Counted from the first letter of the stretch, positions 18,020 to 28,001 are shown. The stretch is 64,000 nt of DNA from Sphingomonas flavalba (GCF_004796535.1 NZ_SPHY01000004.1:169180-233179); one strand, 5' to 3'. Translations and numbers: made by a program. The notes: generated from the sequence alone by a model not told the origin.

Positions 18020-18335
18020 CCCGATCCCTCCGTCGTTCTTTATATGTTCTATAGCCTCTAACAGGCGGGTCAATGCCCCCTTCCCCGGCACGCCCCGCCG
18101 GACGGGGGCGCCGCTTCTCCGGATTCAAGCCGGTCGCGGCACCCAGGGCATCACATTGACATATGGTCATTATTATCGCCCAAGAAGCAGGGATATAAAA
18201 AATTCATTCTTGCATGTTTTTTATCTTCCAAAAAATGATAATGTATGCTCCTTTGTTGAGGCGGCCCGACAGGCCGTGCAGCGGGATCAGCGATTCGCTC
18301 GCCAGACGCGGACGCGCCCGAGGACGGAGGATGCT
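18020..18335. promoter_or_regulatory. 316-bp intergenic region with an AT-rich leader for the TonB receptor
   Basis: No gene is seen here. Bases about 18150-18260 are strikingly AT-rich for this genome and include the inverted repeat TGAC-ATATG-GTCA (18157-18169), a T6 run and TGATAATG at about 18235. This looks like the promoter and operator zone of the TonB receptor gene, which then has GGAGG 5 bases before its ATG. No specific sigma or regulator consensus could be assigned. Confidence 0.55.
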
Positions 18336-20678
18336 ATGGAACAGGTGCTCCTGGGCGCGACACGCGCCCTGGGAACGGTGACTCTCGCCTTCTTGACCAC
18401 GACCAGCACAGTCGCGGTCGCCCAAGCAACCGCAACGGAAAACGCAGACCCGCTTCCGCCCGAAAGAGCGGCGCAGGCCAGCGGCCTGGAAGACATCGTC
18501 GTGACGGCGCGGCGCGTCGCGGAATCGCTGCAGGACACGCCGGTTGCGGTAACGGCCTTCTCCTCGGCATCGATCGAGCGCAAGTTCGCGACCGATATTC
18601 GCGCCCTGGCCGGCGATATTCCCAACGTCGTCATCACCAACGTCCCGGGCTTCAACGCCGCATCGATCGGCATACGCGGCCAGTCGACCGGCGACATCAT
18701 CCTGACATTCGAACCGGCTGTCGGCGTCGTGGTCGACGACTTCGTGCTGGCGCATGTCCAGACGCAACTGTTCGATCTGTTCGACATCGATCGGATCGAG
18801 GTATTGCGCGGCCCCCAGGGCACCCTGTTCGGCAAGAACACCGTCGGCGGCGTCGTCAACGTCATCACCAAGCGGCCGGAGCGCGACTTCGGGGCGGAAC
18901 TGCGCGTCGGCTATTCCAGCTTCAACACCAAGGACGTGAAGGCGGCCATCAATGTCCCGCTGACCGACAACCTGTTTTTCCGCGTCGCCGGCTCGTTCCA
19001 GGAAAGCGACGGCTATTACCGCCTGACCAAGACCAATACCGTCGACCCGATACCGATGGACGTGCCGGCGGTCGGCCAGCGCTGGGGCGGCACCCGCTAT
19101 TTCAGCGGCCGCGCCAAGCTGCTGTGGGAGCCGGGGCCCGATACCAACCTGCTGCTGACCTATGAGTTGCTGCGCGACCGGGGCGATTCCCCACCGAGCG
19201 TCAACGAATCGCCTGTCGGGTTCCTGTTCGACACCGTCGGCTTCCCCGGGATTCAGACCACCGGGGAGAGCCCTTTCCATACCGGGACAACCCTGTGCCG
19301 CGGAAGCGCCACCGCGCCGACATGCCCCGGCACCTTGACCGGTCACCGCATCGACGTCGACGGCTTCTATCTGCGCGGCGAGCATAGCTGGACGGATGTC
19401 GGCACGCTCTCCGTCGTCAGCGGCTATCGTCGGGTGAAGTCCGCGCTGCCGTCCGACTATACCGGCGAAAGCGCCTATCTGTTCGTGTCGACCCGCGAGG
19501 ACGTGCGCGAGCAATACTCCCTTGAAGCCCGTTTCTCGTCGGATTTCTCGGATCGCATCAAGTTCACCGCCGGCGCGATGTATTGGGGCCAGACCATGGA
19601 CGCCAACGCGACGTCTTTCCTGGGCTTCCTGCGTTTCCTCGGCGACCCGACGGCGCTCACCGACCCCAACCAGTCGACCGCCGACTACAAGGTCGACAGC
19701 TACGCCGCGTTCGGGGAAGCGGAATACAAACTGGCCGATCCGCTCGCGGTGTTCGTCGGCGCGCGCTATACCAGCGAGAAGAAGAGCTTCTCGGTCCGCC
19801 CGCAGGTGCGCAGATCGATCATCCAGACCGGCTTCTGGCCGGAATATTCGGACAGCGCCAGCTTTTCCAAACCCACCGTCCGCGTCGGCTACCGCTGGGA
19901 AATCGCCGACGGCGTGAATAATTATTTCACCTACAGCCAGGGCTACAAGTCCGGCGGCTACAACGAACAGGCGATGTCGGCGACATCGGCCCTGCCGTTC
20001 AAGGAAGAGACCGCCGACAGTTTCGAACTGGGTTTCAAGACCGAGACGGCGGATCGGCGCCTGCGGTTCAATGCCGCTGCCTTCTACGTTCGCTACGGCG
20101 ACCTGCAACGCGATGCGGTCGTGCCGTTCGTCGACCCGATCACCGGCCTTCCCGGGCAGGAGACGCGCACGACCAACGCCGGCAAGGCCGAAGTCTATGG
20201 CCTGGAGCTTGAGGCGAGCGCCGTGCCGGTCGACGGGCTGACGCTCGGCGCCTCGCTTGGCTACCAGAAAGCGAAATACCTGAAGTTCCTTACCGATATC
20301 GACGGCGACGGCGTCAACGACGATGCGTCCGGGCTGAAGCTGCGCAACGTCCCCAAATGGACGGCGAACCTGACCGCCAACTATGCCTTTCCGCCGGCAA
20401 GCTGGGGGCAGATCAGCTTGAACGCCGACCTGAACTACCAGTCGCAATATGAGTCGGTGACGCTGAACGCGCCTTATACGCAGGGGGACGCGCGCACCCT
20501 GGTCGGCGCCAGCCTGCAGTGGGCCGATCCCACGGAGAAATATCGCGTCTCGATCTTCACGCGCAACCTTCTGAACGAGGTGTATCGCGTGTCCGCCAAC
20601 TCGGTGGCTGGCTTGTTCAATTTCACGAACTACGCCCCGCCCCGTTCATTCGGGGTGGAGCTGGCCGCGAAATTCTGA
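18336..20678 (+). CDS. TonB-dependent receptor of the catabolic island
   Basis: A 780-residue outer-membrane receptor: signal peptide (to about residue 32), TonB-box region LEDIVVTARR, plug domain with IEVLRGPQGTLFGKNTVGGVVNVIT near residue 150, and a beta-barrel ending in the C-terminal motif SFGVELAAKF with terminal phenylalanine. It imports a large or scarce solute using TonB energy. It belongs to the broad OMR family common in sphingomonads; ligand cannot be read. Its neighbours downstream form a catabolic operon, so it likely brings in that pathway's substrate. GGAGG precedes the ATG; a strong terminator follows the stop. Confidence 0.92.
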   Translation: MEQVLLGATRALGTVTLAFLTTTSTVAVAQATATENADPLPPERAAQASGLEDIVVTARRVAESLQDTPVAVTAFSSASIERKFATDIRALAGDIPNVVITNVPGFNAASIGIRGQSTGDIILTFEPAVGVVVDDFVLAHVQTQLFDLFDIDRIEVLRGPQGTLFGKNTVGGVVNVITKRPERDFGAELRVGYSSFNTKDVKAAINVPLTDNLFFRVAGSFQESDGYYRLTKTNTVDPIPMDVPAVGQRWGGTRYFSGRAKLLWEPGPDTNLLLTYELLRDRGDSPPSVNESPVGFLFDTVGFPGIQTTGESPFHTGTTLCRGSATAPTCPGTLTGHRIDVDGFYLRGEHSWTDVGTLSVVSGYRRVKSALPSDYTGESAYLFVSTREDVREQYSLEARFSSDFSDRIKFTAGAMYWGQTMDANATSFLGFLRFLGDPTALTDPNQSTADYKVDSYAAFGEAEYKLADPLAVFVGARYTSEKKSFSVRPQVRRSIIQTGFWPEYSDSASFSKPTVRVGYRWEIADGVNNYFTYSQGYKSGGYNEQAMSATSALPFKEETADSFELGFKTETADRRLRFNAAAFYVRYGDLQRDAVVPFVDPITGLPGQETRTTNAGKAEVYGLELEASAVPVDGLTLGASLGYQKAKYLKFLTDIDGDGVNDDASGLKLRNVPKWTANLTANYAFPPASWGQISLNADLNYQSQYESVTLNAPYTQGDARTLVGASLQWADPTEKYRVSIFTRNLLNEVYRVSANSVAGLFNFTNYAPPRSFGVELAAKF

Positions 20679-20685
20679 GCCGCCC

Positions 20686-20766
20686 GGATGGCCCGGCACC
20701 TCTTCTTCCCCCCGCCCGCCGCACCTCTCCGCGGCGCGGGCAAATTTGCCGGGCCATCCCTTTTTT
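20686..20766. terminator. Rho-independent terminator with nested stem, between convergent genes
   Basis: A perfect 13-bp stem (GGATGGCCCGGCA at 20686-20698 with TGCCGGGCCATCC at 20747-20759) is followed by C and six T. Its 48-base loop contains a second GC stem (GCCGC/GCGGC), giving a nested structure. It terminates the TonB receptor transcript and may also stop the convergent oxygenase gene, whose stop is 9 bases further on. Confidence 0.85.
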
Positions 20767-20774
20767 GCGTGCCG

Positions 20775-22289
20775 TCAGCGCGCGAGGCGGTGCCGGCGCC
20801 CGATACCGTCCGGCACCAGGTCAAAGGCGAGGCTCATCCGCTCCGCCGCGCAGCCGAACGGCAGGGTGCAATGCCACAGGAAAGACGGAAACAGGATCAT
20901 CCTGCCGGCACGCGGCTGAAAGACGGCGGGCGTTCCGCCACCACCGAGCTGATCGGGCAGCGGCCCGATCGCGAAGCAGCCTTCGCCCGACGCCGCCAAC
21001 GGCGGCGGGAATTCGGGATAATAGACACCGGACAGCCAGTTCGGCGCATGAATATGCGGGGCGACGGCGCCGCCGGGGGCAAGGATCGTCCCCCACAGGG
21101 TCAGTGCCCAGTCGTCCGGCCGTGCCGCAATCCACGGATGGTCGGATCCCGTCACCCGATCGGCATGGGCGGCCAGTTGTTCGCGGGCGATGGCGGCCAG
21201 TGCGGCGATGGCGGGAGTCCGGTCGTCGGCCATGTCGTCTGTCTGGCGGCCGGCACGGGTGACCAGGCCCTCCGGCTCAAAGGTCAGCGACGGGTGCGCC
21301 GCGAGCTCGGCTATCAAACTCATGTTGAATTCGGCCATGTCGGCAAAGCCGGCGACAGCCGGGATGTCGACGACCGCGACGAAGCGGTCGAGCGCCATCA
21401 GCGCGTCGAGCGCCGCTCGATCGCCGAGCCGTTCGAGCGCCACGCATTTCAACGCCAGGGGCATCGTGCTGCTCGGCAATTCGGCGAGCAGGCGGTCGCA
21501 CAGCGCCAACGCCTCGGCATAGGCGCCGGCCCGCAGCAGCGCCGTCGCCAGATTGACCCCGACCGGGTGGTTCAGCCCGTTGCTGTCGAGCGCCTGACGG
21601 TAAAGCGCGATCGCCTGGGCATCATCGCCGGCGCGAGCGCGAATCGCGGCGAGCTGGTTGGCGGCGCGCGGATGGCCGGGGATTGCCCGCAATACGTCGG
21701 CGGCGATCCGGGCGGCTTCGCTCTCCCGCCCCGACCGATCGAGCAGGTCGACACGGTTGAGAGCGGCCTCGACATAGCCGGAACGGATGGTCAGGGCCTG
21801 CCGATAGGCCGCGTCGGCGGCGTCGAGCCTGTTGGTTCGCGCCAGAGCGACACCCAGATTGTTCCAGCTTTCGGCATGACCAGGATCGGCGGCAACGGCC
21901 GCGCGCAGGGGCGCTTCCGCCTCGGCCGGCCGATCAGCGGCGATCAGGCAGGAACCGAGATTGGCAAGGGTGACGGCGGCACCGGGCCGCAACGCCAGAG
22001 CCTGTTCCAGTGCCGCGATAGCCTCGTCATAACGCCCGGCCTGCTTCAGCGCGACGGCATGGTTGCCAAGCCTGGCGGGGTTATCTGGTTCGACCGCTAC
22101 CGCGCGGGCAAAGTGCCTGATCGCCTCGCGCAGGACACCGCTGCGCTGGGCGGCAATTCCGGCAACGGTCAGCACATCCGCATCGTCGGGCGCGTCGGCC
22201 AGCAGGCGGGCGACCAGCGGCAATGCCGCCGCCGGATCAGCCCCCTGCGCCAGCCGCGCCGCTTCTCGCAACTGTTCGCGCGGAACCAA
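20775..22289 (-). CDS. TPR-domain 2OG-Fe(II) oxygenase
   Basis: About 504 residues. The N-terminal two-thirds is a TPR solenoid (for example AWNN-type units NLGVALARTNRLDAADAAYRQA) and the C-terminus is a double-stranded beta-helix of the putative 2OG-Fe(II) oxygenase type, with HIHAPNWLSGVYYPE and FPSFLWHCTLPF supplying iron ligands and RMSLAFDL the cosubstrate arginine. It probably hydroxylates a protein or small molecule. Two TTG starts are possible; 22289 is favoured because AAGGAG lies 5 bases before it. Such genes often sit beside TonB receptors in sphingomonads. It is divergent from, and almost abuts, the operon start at 22304. Confidence 0.85.
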   Translation of the reverse strand: MVPREQLREAARLAQGADPAAALPLVARLLADAPDDADVLTVAGIAAQRSGVLREAIRHFARAVAVEPDNPARLGNHAVALKQAGRYDEAIAALEQALALRPGAAVTLANLGSCLIAADRPAEAEAPLRAAVAADPGHAESWNNLGVALARTNRLDAADAAYRQALTIRSGYVEAALNRVDLLDRSGRESEAARIAADVLRAIPGHPRAANQLAAIRARAGDDAQAIALYRQALDSNGLNHPVGVNLATALLRAGAYAEALALCDRLLAELPSSTMPLALKCVALERLGDRAALDALMALDRFVAVVDIPAVAGFADMAEFNMSLIAELAAHPSLTFEPEGLVTRAGRQTDDMADDRTPAIAALAAIAREQLAAHADRVTGSDHPWIAARPDDWALTLWGTILAPGGAVAPHIHAPNWLSGVYYPEFPPPLAASGEGCFAIGPLPDQLGGGGTPAVFQPRAGRMILFPSFLWHCTLPFGCAAERMSLAFDLVPDGIGRRHRLAR

Positions 22290-22303
22290 GGGAGCTCCTT
22301 CCA

Positions 22304-22645
22304 ATGAATAGCAACGCGAATGGGCCGATGACCGGGGTCGTCATGCTGGTGCGCGCCAAACCCGACCGGGCGCACGAATTCGCACGTCTGATCGCGAAGC
22401 TCCAGCAGGATGTTCGCGCCAACGAGCCGGATGCCCTGATCTGGCAGATCATGCGCGACCGCTCTGATCCCAACCTGTTCATCTTCACCGAGCTGTTCGC
22501 GACCGCGGCCGCGCACGCGGCCCATCCCGACATGCCTTACCACCGCGCGATGGCGGCCGCCGGCTGGGACTGCGTGGACGGCACGCCGGAAATCCATCTC
22601 TGCACCCCCCTTACCGACTCGGATATCGAAGGAGAAACGGCATGA
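22304..22645 (+). CDS. Antibiotic biosynthesis monooxygenase (ABM) superfamily protein
   Basis: A 113-residue ferredoxin-like alpha-beta-barrel protein (MTGVVMLVRAKPDRAHEFARLI, FIFTELFATAAAHAAHPDMPYHRA, the last typical of YgiN/ABM dimers). Members include quinol monooxygenases, heme-degrading and cofactor-free oxygenases and non-enzymatic proteins. It is the first gene of the plus-strand catabolic operon and overlaps the first SDR gene by ATGA. GGAG 9 bases upstream is shared with the divergent gene's ribosome site. Confidence 0.85.
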   Translation: MNSNANGPMTGVVMLVRAKPDRAHEFARLIAKLQQDVRANEPDALIWQIMRDRSDPNLFIFTELFATAAAHAAHPDMPYHRAMAAAGWDCVDGTPEIHLCTPLTDSDIEGETA

Positions 22646-23429
22646 TCGGATCACTGGACGGGCGCGTCGCGCTGGTCACCGGCTGCACCGGCGGCATCGG
22701 CAACGTCATCGCCGCCAGCCTGGCGGAAGCCGGCGCGACGGTGGTCGGCGCCGATGTCGCCGCCAGCGCCCCCGATTTCACGGGCGCGATCGCGCGCAGC
22801 AGCTACCTGCAGCTCGACGTAACCGACGAACAGGCGTGGCAGGGCGCGATCGCCCGGATCGACGCCGATCACGGCCGGCTCGACATTCTCGTCCATGTCG
22901 CCGGCATCGTCGTCGTCGAGCGGCTGGCCAACACCAGCCTGGAACAGTGGCGGCGCCAGATGGCGGTCAATGTCGACGGCCCCTTCCTGGGCACCAAGGC
23001 GGCCGCCGACCTGATGGCCCGCACCGGCGCCGACCTGCCGCACGGCAGCGCGATCGTCATCATCTCGTCGGTCGCGGGTCTGATCGGGTCGCCGCTCCAC
23101 ACCGGCTATTGCGCGTCGAAGGGCGCGGTGCGGCTGTTCGCCAAGGCTTGCGCCATGGAATTTTCCGCGCTGAAGCAAAAGATCCGGGTCAACACCATCC
23201 ACCCGTCCGGCGTGAAGACCGGCATGGTCGACCACATCATGCAGCGCTTCGTCGAAGAAGGATTCTTTCCCTCTGTCGAGGAAGCGCTGGCCGGCATGGC
23301 CCCCGCCCACCCGATCGGGCGGATGGCCGACCCGATCGACATCGCCAAGGCCGTGCGCTTCCTCGTCTCCGACGAGGCCGGCTACATGCACGGGTCGGAG
23401 CTTGTCGTCGACGGCGGATACACCGCGCA

Positions 23430-23433
<4 letters not shown>
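22642..23433 (+). CDS. Short-chain dehydrogenase/reductase 1 of the island
   Basis: A 263-residue classical SDR: cofactor loop TGCTGGIG near residue 14, VDGPF and SSVAG blocks, catalytic Tyr-Lys in YCASKGAVRLFAKACAMEF, and the C-terminal VVDGGYTAQ. An aspartate (GADVAAS) after the second strand suggests NAD+ preference. It likely oxidises a secondary alcohol on the pathway substrate. It overlaps both neighbours by four bases. Confidence 0.93.
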
Positions 23434-24191
<758 letters not shown>

Positions 24192-24205
24192 CGAGGAGAA
24201 TTGCG

Positions 24206-24679
24206 ATGACCGCCAAGCATCATCCCGGCAAGACCGGCGACCTGATCGTCAACATCGCCGACGCCCGCCCGCATCAGCTCGGCGAAGGCACGACCATTCG
24301 CCTGCTGCGCTACAGCGAGGAAAGCGGCGACTGGGTGCTGTGGGTGGCGATGCAGCCCGGCGCGACCTTCGCCCCCCACTGGCACCTGGGCTACGGCCAG
24401 TATTTCGTCACGAAGGGCGAGTTGATCTACGATGTCGGCTCCGCCCCGGCGGGGACGTACGGGTATGAGCCGATCGGGTCGCGCCATACCGAGGCGCGCT
24501 GCGAGCAGGTTACCGAATATCTGTTCATGGGCCACGGCGCCGTCGCCTTCACCGACGAGGATGGCGGGGTGCGCTTCATCCTGAACCACGAGTTCCTGCG
24601 CGACCTGGATCAAGGGGTCGACCAGCCCGACATCTCCAACGCCAGCACAGCCGGCGAAGCGGCGCGGGAGTATGCCTGA
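24206..24679 (+). CDS. Cupin protein resembling ChrR-like / dihydroxyacetophenone or acetylacetone dioxygenases
   Basis: A 157-residue single-domain cupin. The metal site is indicated by FAPHWHLGYGQYFVTKGELIYD and a second-motif histidine in IGSRHTEARCEQVTEYLFM. The HxH without the classical glutamate resembles cupins of the ChrR and 2,4'-dihydroxyacetophenone/acetylacetone dioxygenase group, which cleave a C-C bond next to a carbonyl with O2. This is a family-level guess. AGGAGA lies 7 bases before the ATG. Placed after two SDRs, it could cleave the ketone they produce. Confidence 0.75.
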   Translation: MTAKHHPGKTGDLIVNIADARPHQLGEGTTIRLLRYSEESGDWVLWVAMQPGATFAPHWHLGYGQYFVTKGELIYDVGSAPAGTYGYEPIGSRHTEARCEQVTEYLFMGHGAVAFTDEDGGVRFILNHEFLRDLDQGVDQPDISNASTAGEAAREYA

Positions 24680-24680
24680 C

Positions 24681-25979
24681 ATGACCAATCCCCGCATCGA
24701 CAGGCTGCGCGGCATGCTGGCCGCCGAGGCGCTGGACGCGGTGGTGCTGAGCCACCCGCACGACGTGCGCTACGCAACCGGCTATCACTCCATTCTCGAA
24801 CGCTGGACGCAGATGGAGCCGTTCGCCGCCGCGATCGTCTTCGCGGACCCGGCCCGACCGGCGATCCTGGTCATTCCGGAAGCCAATATCGGCATCGTCG
24901 CGGTGCTGAACCGCGACGCCCGGCGCTGCACGTTCGACGAGATCCGTACCTTCGACATGCTGAACTTCTGCGAGGTCAGTCGCTATGTCGACCCGGATTT
25001 CAAGGGCGGCCGGCTGGCCGAGGACGCGATGGCGGTCGCCGGCGCGATCCGCGGCGCCTGCCAACCCGACATCGCCGCCGCGATCGGTGCCGCGCTGGCC
25101 GACCACGGCATGGCGGGCAAGGCGATCGGCTTCGACGAACACCGGGTATCCGCCGCGATCGCCGACAGGCTGCCGCACCGCTATCGCGACGTGCTCGACC
25201 TGATGATGCGGGTGCGGGTGGTCAAGACGACAGAGGAACGCGAACGCTATCGCGCGGTCGGGCGGATGGCCGACCGGGTCGTCGCCCATGCAGGATCGCT
25301 GCTCCAGGAAGGCGCCGACTGGAACGACGTGCAGGCCCGCATATGCGATTTCATGGTCCGCAACGGCGTGACCCCGGTCGACGAGGGCGCGATGCTGTTC
25401 GGCGGATCCTACGACGGCGACGATTTCATTCCCGACCTGTTCCGCACCCGCGGCAACCGACCGCTGCGGCGCGGCGACATCGTCATCCTCGAAACCCAGG
25501 GGGTGCTGGACGGCTTCTGGATCGACATCAACCGCACCGCCGTGATCGGCAGGCCGTCGGCCGACTATCAGCGCCTGCACGACATCTTGCGCGACGCGTT
25601 CCTGAAGATGGTCGACCGGCTCCGCCCCGGCGTCTCGACCCACACGCTGCCGGCGATCGGCTACCAGCACCTGAAGGACAAGGGCGTGGCCGCGCCCGAG
25701 AAGCTGCTGGTCGTCGCCCACGGCATCGGCCTGATGCCGCTGGAGATCCCGCTTCCCTACCCCGCCGCCGGCCTGGCCGGCGTCAAGCAGGGGTTCGTGA
25801 TGGAAGAGGACATGCTGATCAGCCTGGACAGCCTGTTCTTCGGCGCCCGGCTCGGCCCCTGCCACATGGAGAATGTCTACGCGATCACGGCCGGGCCGCC
25901 CGAGCCGATGTACGCCGCCCCGCTGGAGCTGATCGTCGCCGACGCGACCGCTCCCCACCCCGATGCCCCAGCCGCCTGA
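24681..25979 (+). CDS. M24 pita-bread fold hydrolase (Xaa-Pro peptidase family), altered metal ligands
   Basis: A 432-residue protein with a creatinase-like N-terminal domain and a C-terminal M24 fold. Aligning by eye, the five usual metal ligands read E (LETQGVLDG, normally D), D (FWIDINRT), H (VAHGIGL), D (MLISLDSLFFG, normally E) and E (MENVYAIT): all acidic or His but two swapped in size. M24 members include peptidases, creatinase, ectoine hydrolase and DMSP lyase, so a small-molecule role in this catabolic operon is more likely than peptide cleavage. The ATG at 24681 is preferred because GGGAG lies 10 bases upstream; one at 24672 is too close. Confidence 0.82.
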   Translation: MTNPRIDRLRGMLAAEALDAVVLSHPHDVRYATGYHSILERWTQMEPFAAAIVFADPARPAILVIPEANIGIVAVLNRDARRCTFDEIRTFDMLNFCEVSRYVDPDFKGGRLAEDAMAVAGAIRGACQPDIAAAIGAALADHGMAGKAIGFDEHRVSAAIADRLPHRYRDVLDLMMRVRVVKTTEERERYRAVGRMADRVVAHAGSLLQEGADWNDVQARICDFMVRNGVTPVDEGAMLFGGSYDGDDFIPDLFRTRGNRPLRRGDIVILETQGVLDGFWIDINRTAVIGRPSADYQRLHDILRDAFLKMVDRLRPGVSTHTLPAIGYQHLKDKGVAAPEKLLVVAHGIGLMPLEIPLPYPAAGLAGVKQGFVMEEDMLISLDSLFFGARLGPCHMENVYAITAGPPEPMYAAPLELIVADATAPHPDAPAA

Positions 25980-25988
25980 AAGGACGCC

Positions 25989-26984
25989 ATGACCGACCAA
26001 CAGAACGACCGCAGCCTCGAAAAATACCGCCGGATGCAGCGTATCCGGCAGTTCGAGGACCTGGCCGAAGCCATCCATGCCGCCGGAGAGATTCCCGGCG
26101 CGCTGCACACCTATGCCGGGCAGGAGGCATCCGGCGTCGGCGCCTGCATGGCGCTGGCGGACAGCGATTACATGGTCGGCACCCACCGCAGCCACGGCCA
26201 CCCGATCGCCAAGGGCGCCAAGCTTCGCCCGCTGATGGCCGAACTGCTCGGCAAGGCGACGGGCGTCTGCAAGGGCAAGGGCGGATCCATGCACATGTCC
26301 GACTTTTCTGTCGGCAGCCTGGGCGAGACGAGCATCGTCGGGTCGGGCGTACCGGTCGCCGCAGGCGCCGCTCTCGGGTCGAAGCTGCTCGGCAACGGCC
26401 GGGTGGCGCTGTGTTTCTTCGGCGACGGTGCGACCAACGAAGGGGCGTTCCACGAAGGCATGAACCTGGCCGCGGTGTGGCGGCTCCCGACGGTTTTCGT
26501 CTGCGAGAACAACGGCTATGCCGTGTCGACCCCGGCGCATGCGACGGTGCCGGTCAAGGACATCGCCGAGCGCGCCAAGGCGTACAACATGCCGGCGATC
26601 ATCGTCGACGGGCAAGATGTCGACGCGGTCGAGGCGGCGGTATCCGAAGCGGTCGAGCGCGCGCGCACCGGCGGCGGGCCGACGCTGGTCGAAACCAAGA
26701 CCTATCGTTACGCCGACCACGCCGTGAACATGGGGCGGATTCTGCTCGATCGCGGGGCGGAAGTGGACGAGTGGCGCAAGCGCGACCCGCTGACCCTGCA
26801 TCGTGCCGCCTTGCTGGCCGCGGGCGTCGCCGCAGCGACGCTCGACACAATCGAGCAGGAGGTGGCCGCAGAGGTTGCCGACGCGATCGAATTCGCGCGC
26901 AGCAGCCCCTACCCGACCCAGGAAGAAGCGTTCGACGACGTGTTCGTCGAGCGCCTGCCCATTCCCGATTTCATCAACGGCTGA
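25989..26984 (+). CDS. TPP-dependent dehydrogenase E1 alpha subunit (acetoin/2-oxoacid type)
   Basis: A 331-residue E1 alpha with the thiamine diphosphate motif starting GDGATNEGAFHEGMN and ending CENNGYAV, plus THRSHGHPIAKG and GKGGSMHM, which resemble the AcoA/PdhA family. With the next gene it forms the alpha2beta2 E1 that decarboxylates a 2-oxoacid or cleaves a hydroxyketone such as acetoin and hands the acyl group to lipoamide. AAGGA precedes the ATG, 9 bases after the M24 stop. Confidence 0.92.
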   Translation: MTDQQNDRSLEKYRRMQRIRQFEDLAEAIHAAGEIPGALHTYAGQEASGVGACMALADSDYMVGTHRSHGHPIAKGAKLRPLMAELLGKATGVCKGKGGSMHMSDFSVGSLGETSIVGSGVPVAAGAALGSKLLGNGRVALCFFGDGATNEGAFHEGMNLAAVWRLPTVFVCENNGYAVSTPAHATVPVKDIAERAKAYNMPAIIVDGQDVDAVEAAVSEAVERARTGGGPTLVETKTYRYADHAVNMGRILLDRGAEVDEWRKRDPLTLHRAALLAAGVAAATLDTIEQEVAAEVADAIEFARSSPYPTQEEAFDDVFVERLPIPDFING

Positions 26985-26996
26985 ACGGAGGACGTC

Positions 26997-27989
26997 ATGG
27001 CCAAAGCCACATTTCTGGAGGCGATCCGCCAGGCCCAGATGGAGGAGATGCAGCGGGATCCGACCGTCTTCATCATGGGTGAGGACATCATATGCAACGT
27101 GTTCGGCACCACCACCGGCTTCGTCGACGCGTTCGGCATCGAACGGGTGCGCGACACCCCGATTTCCGAAAACGGCTTCATCGGCGCGGCGGCCGGCGCG
27201 GCGATGGTCGGCACCCGGCCGATCGTCGACGCGACGATCTCGTCCTTCCTTTATCCCGCGATGGACCAGATCGTCAGCATCATCGCCAAGTCGCGCTACA
27301 TCTATGGCGGCCAGCCCCGGCTGCCGCTGGTGATCCGTAGTTGCCTTTTCTACGGCAACTCGAACGCGGCCCAGCATTCCGACCGCAACTATTCGATGTT
27401 CATGAACATTCCGGGCCTGAAGATCATCGTGCCGGCCACCGCCTACGACATGAAGGGCATGCTGAAGGCGGCGATCCGCGACGACGACCCGGTGCTGTGT
27501 TTCGAGGACTCGACCTGCTGGACCGCGAAGTCGGACCTGCCGGACGACCCCGATTTCCTGATCCCGCTCGGCCGGGGCGAGATCAAGCGCGAGGGCAGCG
27601 ACCTGTCGATCATCGCGGTCGCCGGCGCGGTGCCGCTGGCACTGAAAGCAGCGGAGGCGCTGGCGGCGGAAGGGATCTCCGCCGAGGTCGTCGACCCGCG
27701 CAGCCTGGTCCCGCTCGACACCGCGCTGATCCTGAAATCGGTACGCAAGACCGGGCGCGCGATTACCGTCGATCCTGCCCACCAGACGTGCAGCGCCGGC
27801 AGCGAGATCGCCGCCCTGGTCGCCGAACGGGCATTCGATGCGCTGCGCGGTCCAGTGCTGCGCGTCGCAACCGCCGATACCCACCTGCCCTTCTCCCCGG
27901 CGATCGAGAAGGCGCTCTACCCCTCGCCGGAACGCATTGTCGCCGCCGCGCGCCGGCTGGTCGCGGCGCACGAACCGGCCATCGCCTGA
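26997..27989 (+). CDS. TPP-dependent dehydrogenase E1 beta subunit
   Basis: A 330-residue transketolase-fold E1 beta: MGEDIICNVFG, RVRDTPISENGFIGAAAGAA, IYGGQPRLPLVIRS and the C-terminal domain DPRSLVPLDTALILKSVRKTGRAI. It pairs with the preceding alpha subunit, 12 bases apart with a GGAGG ribosome site. Its similarity is to AcoB/PdhB; which keto substrate it takes is not readable. Confidence 0.93.
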   Translation: MAKATFLEAIRQAQMEEMQRDPTVFIMGEDIICNVFGTTTGFVDAFGIERVRDTPISENGFIGAAAGAAMVGTRPIVDATISSFLYPAMDQIVSIIAKSRYIYGGQPRLPLVIRSCLFYGNSNAAQHSDRNYSMFMNIPGLKIIVPATAYDMKGMLKAAIRDDDPVLCFEDSTCWTAKSDLPDDPDFLIPLGRGEIKREGSDLSIIAVAGAVPLALKAAEALAAEGISAEVVDPRSLVPLDTALILKSVRKTGRAITVDPAHQTCSAGSEIAALVAERAFDALRGPVLRVATADTHLPFSPAIEKALYPSPERIVAAARRLVAAHEPAIA

Positions 27990-28001
27990 ACGGAGGATTC
28001 C

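Noticed and set aside
18170..18245. Possible Fur box upstream of the TonB receptor
   Set aside because: ATTATC and GATAAT hexamers occur but are about 60 bases apart and do not form a 19-bp box.
24681..25979. Assigning the M24 protein as DMSP lyase DddP or ectoine hydrolase
   Set aside because: Only the fold is shared. No DMSP or ectoine pathway genes are nearby and the altered ligands do not match by eye with enough certainty.
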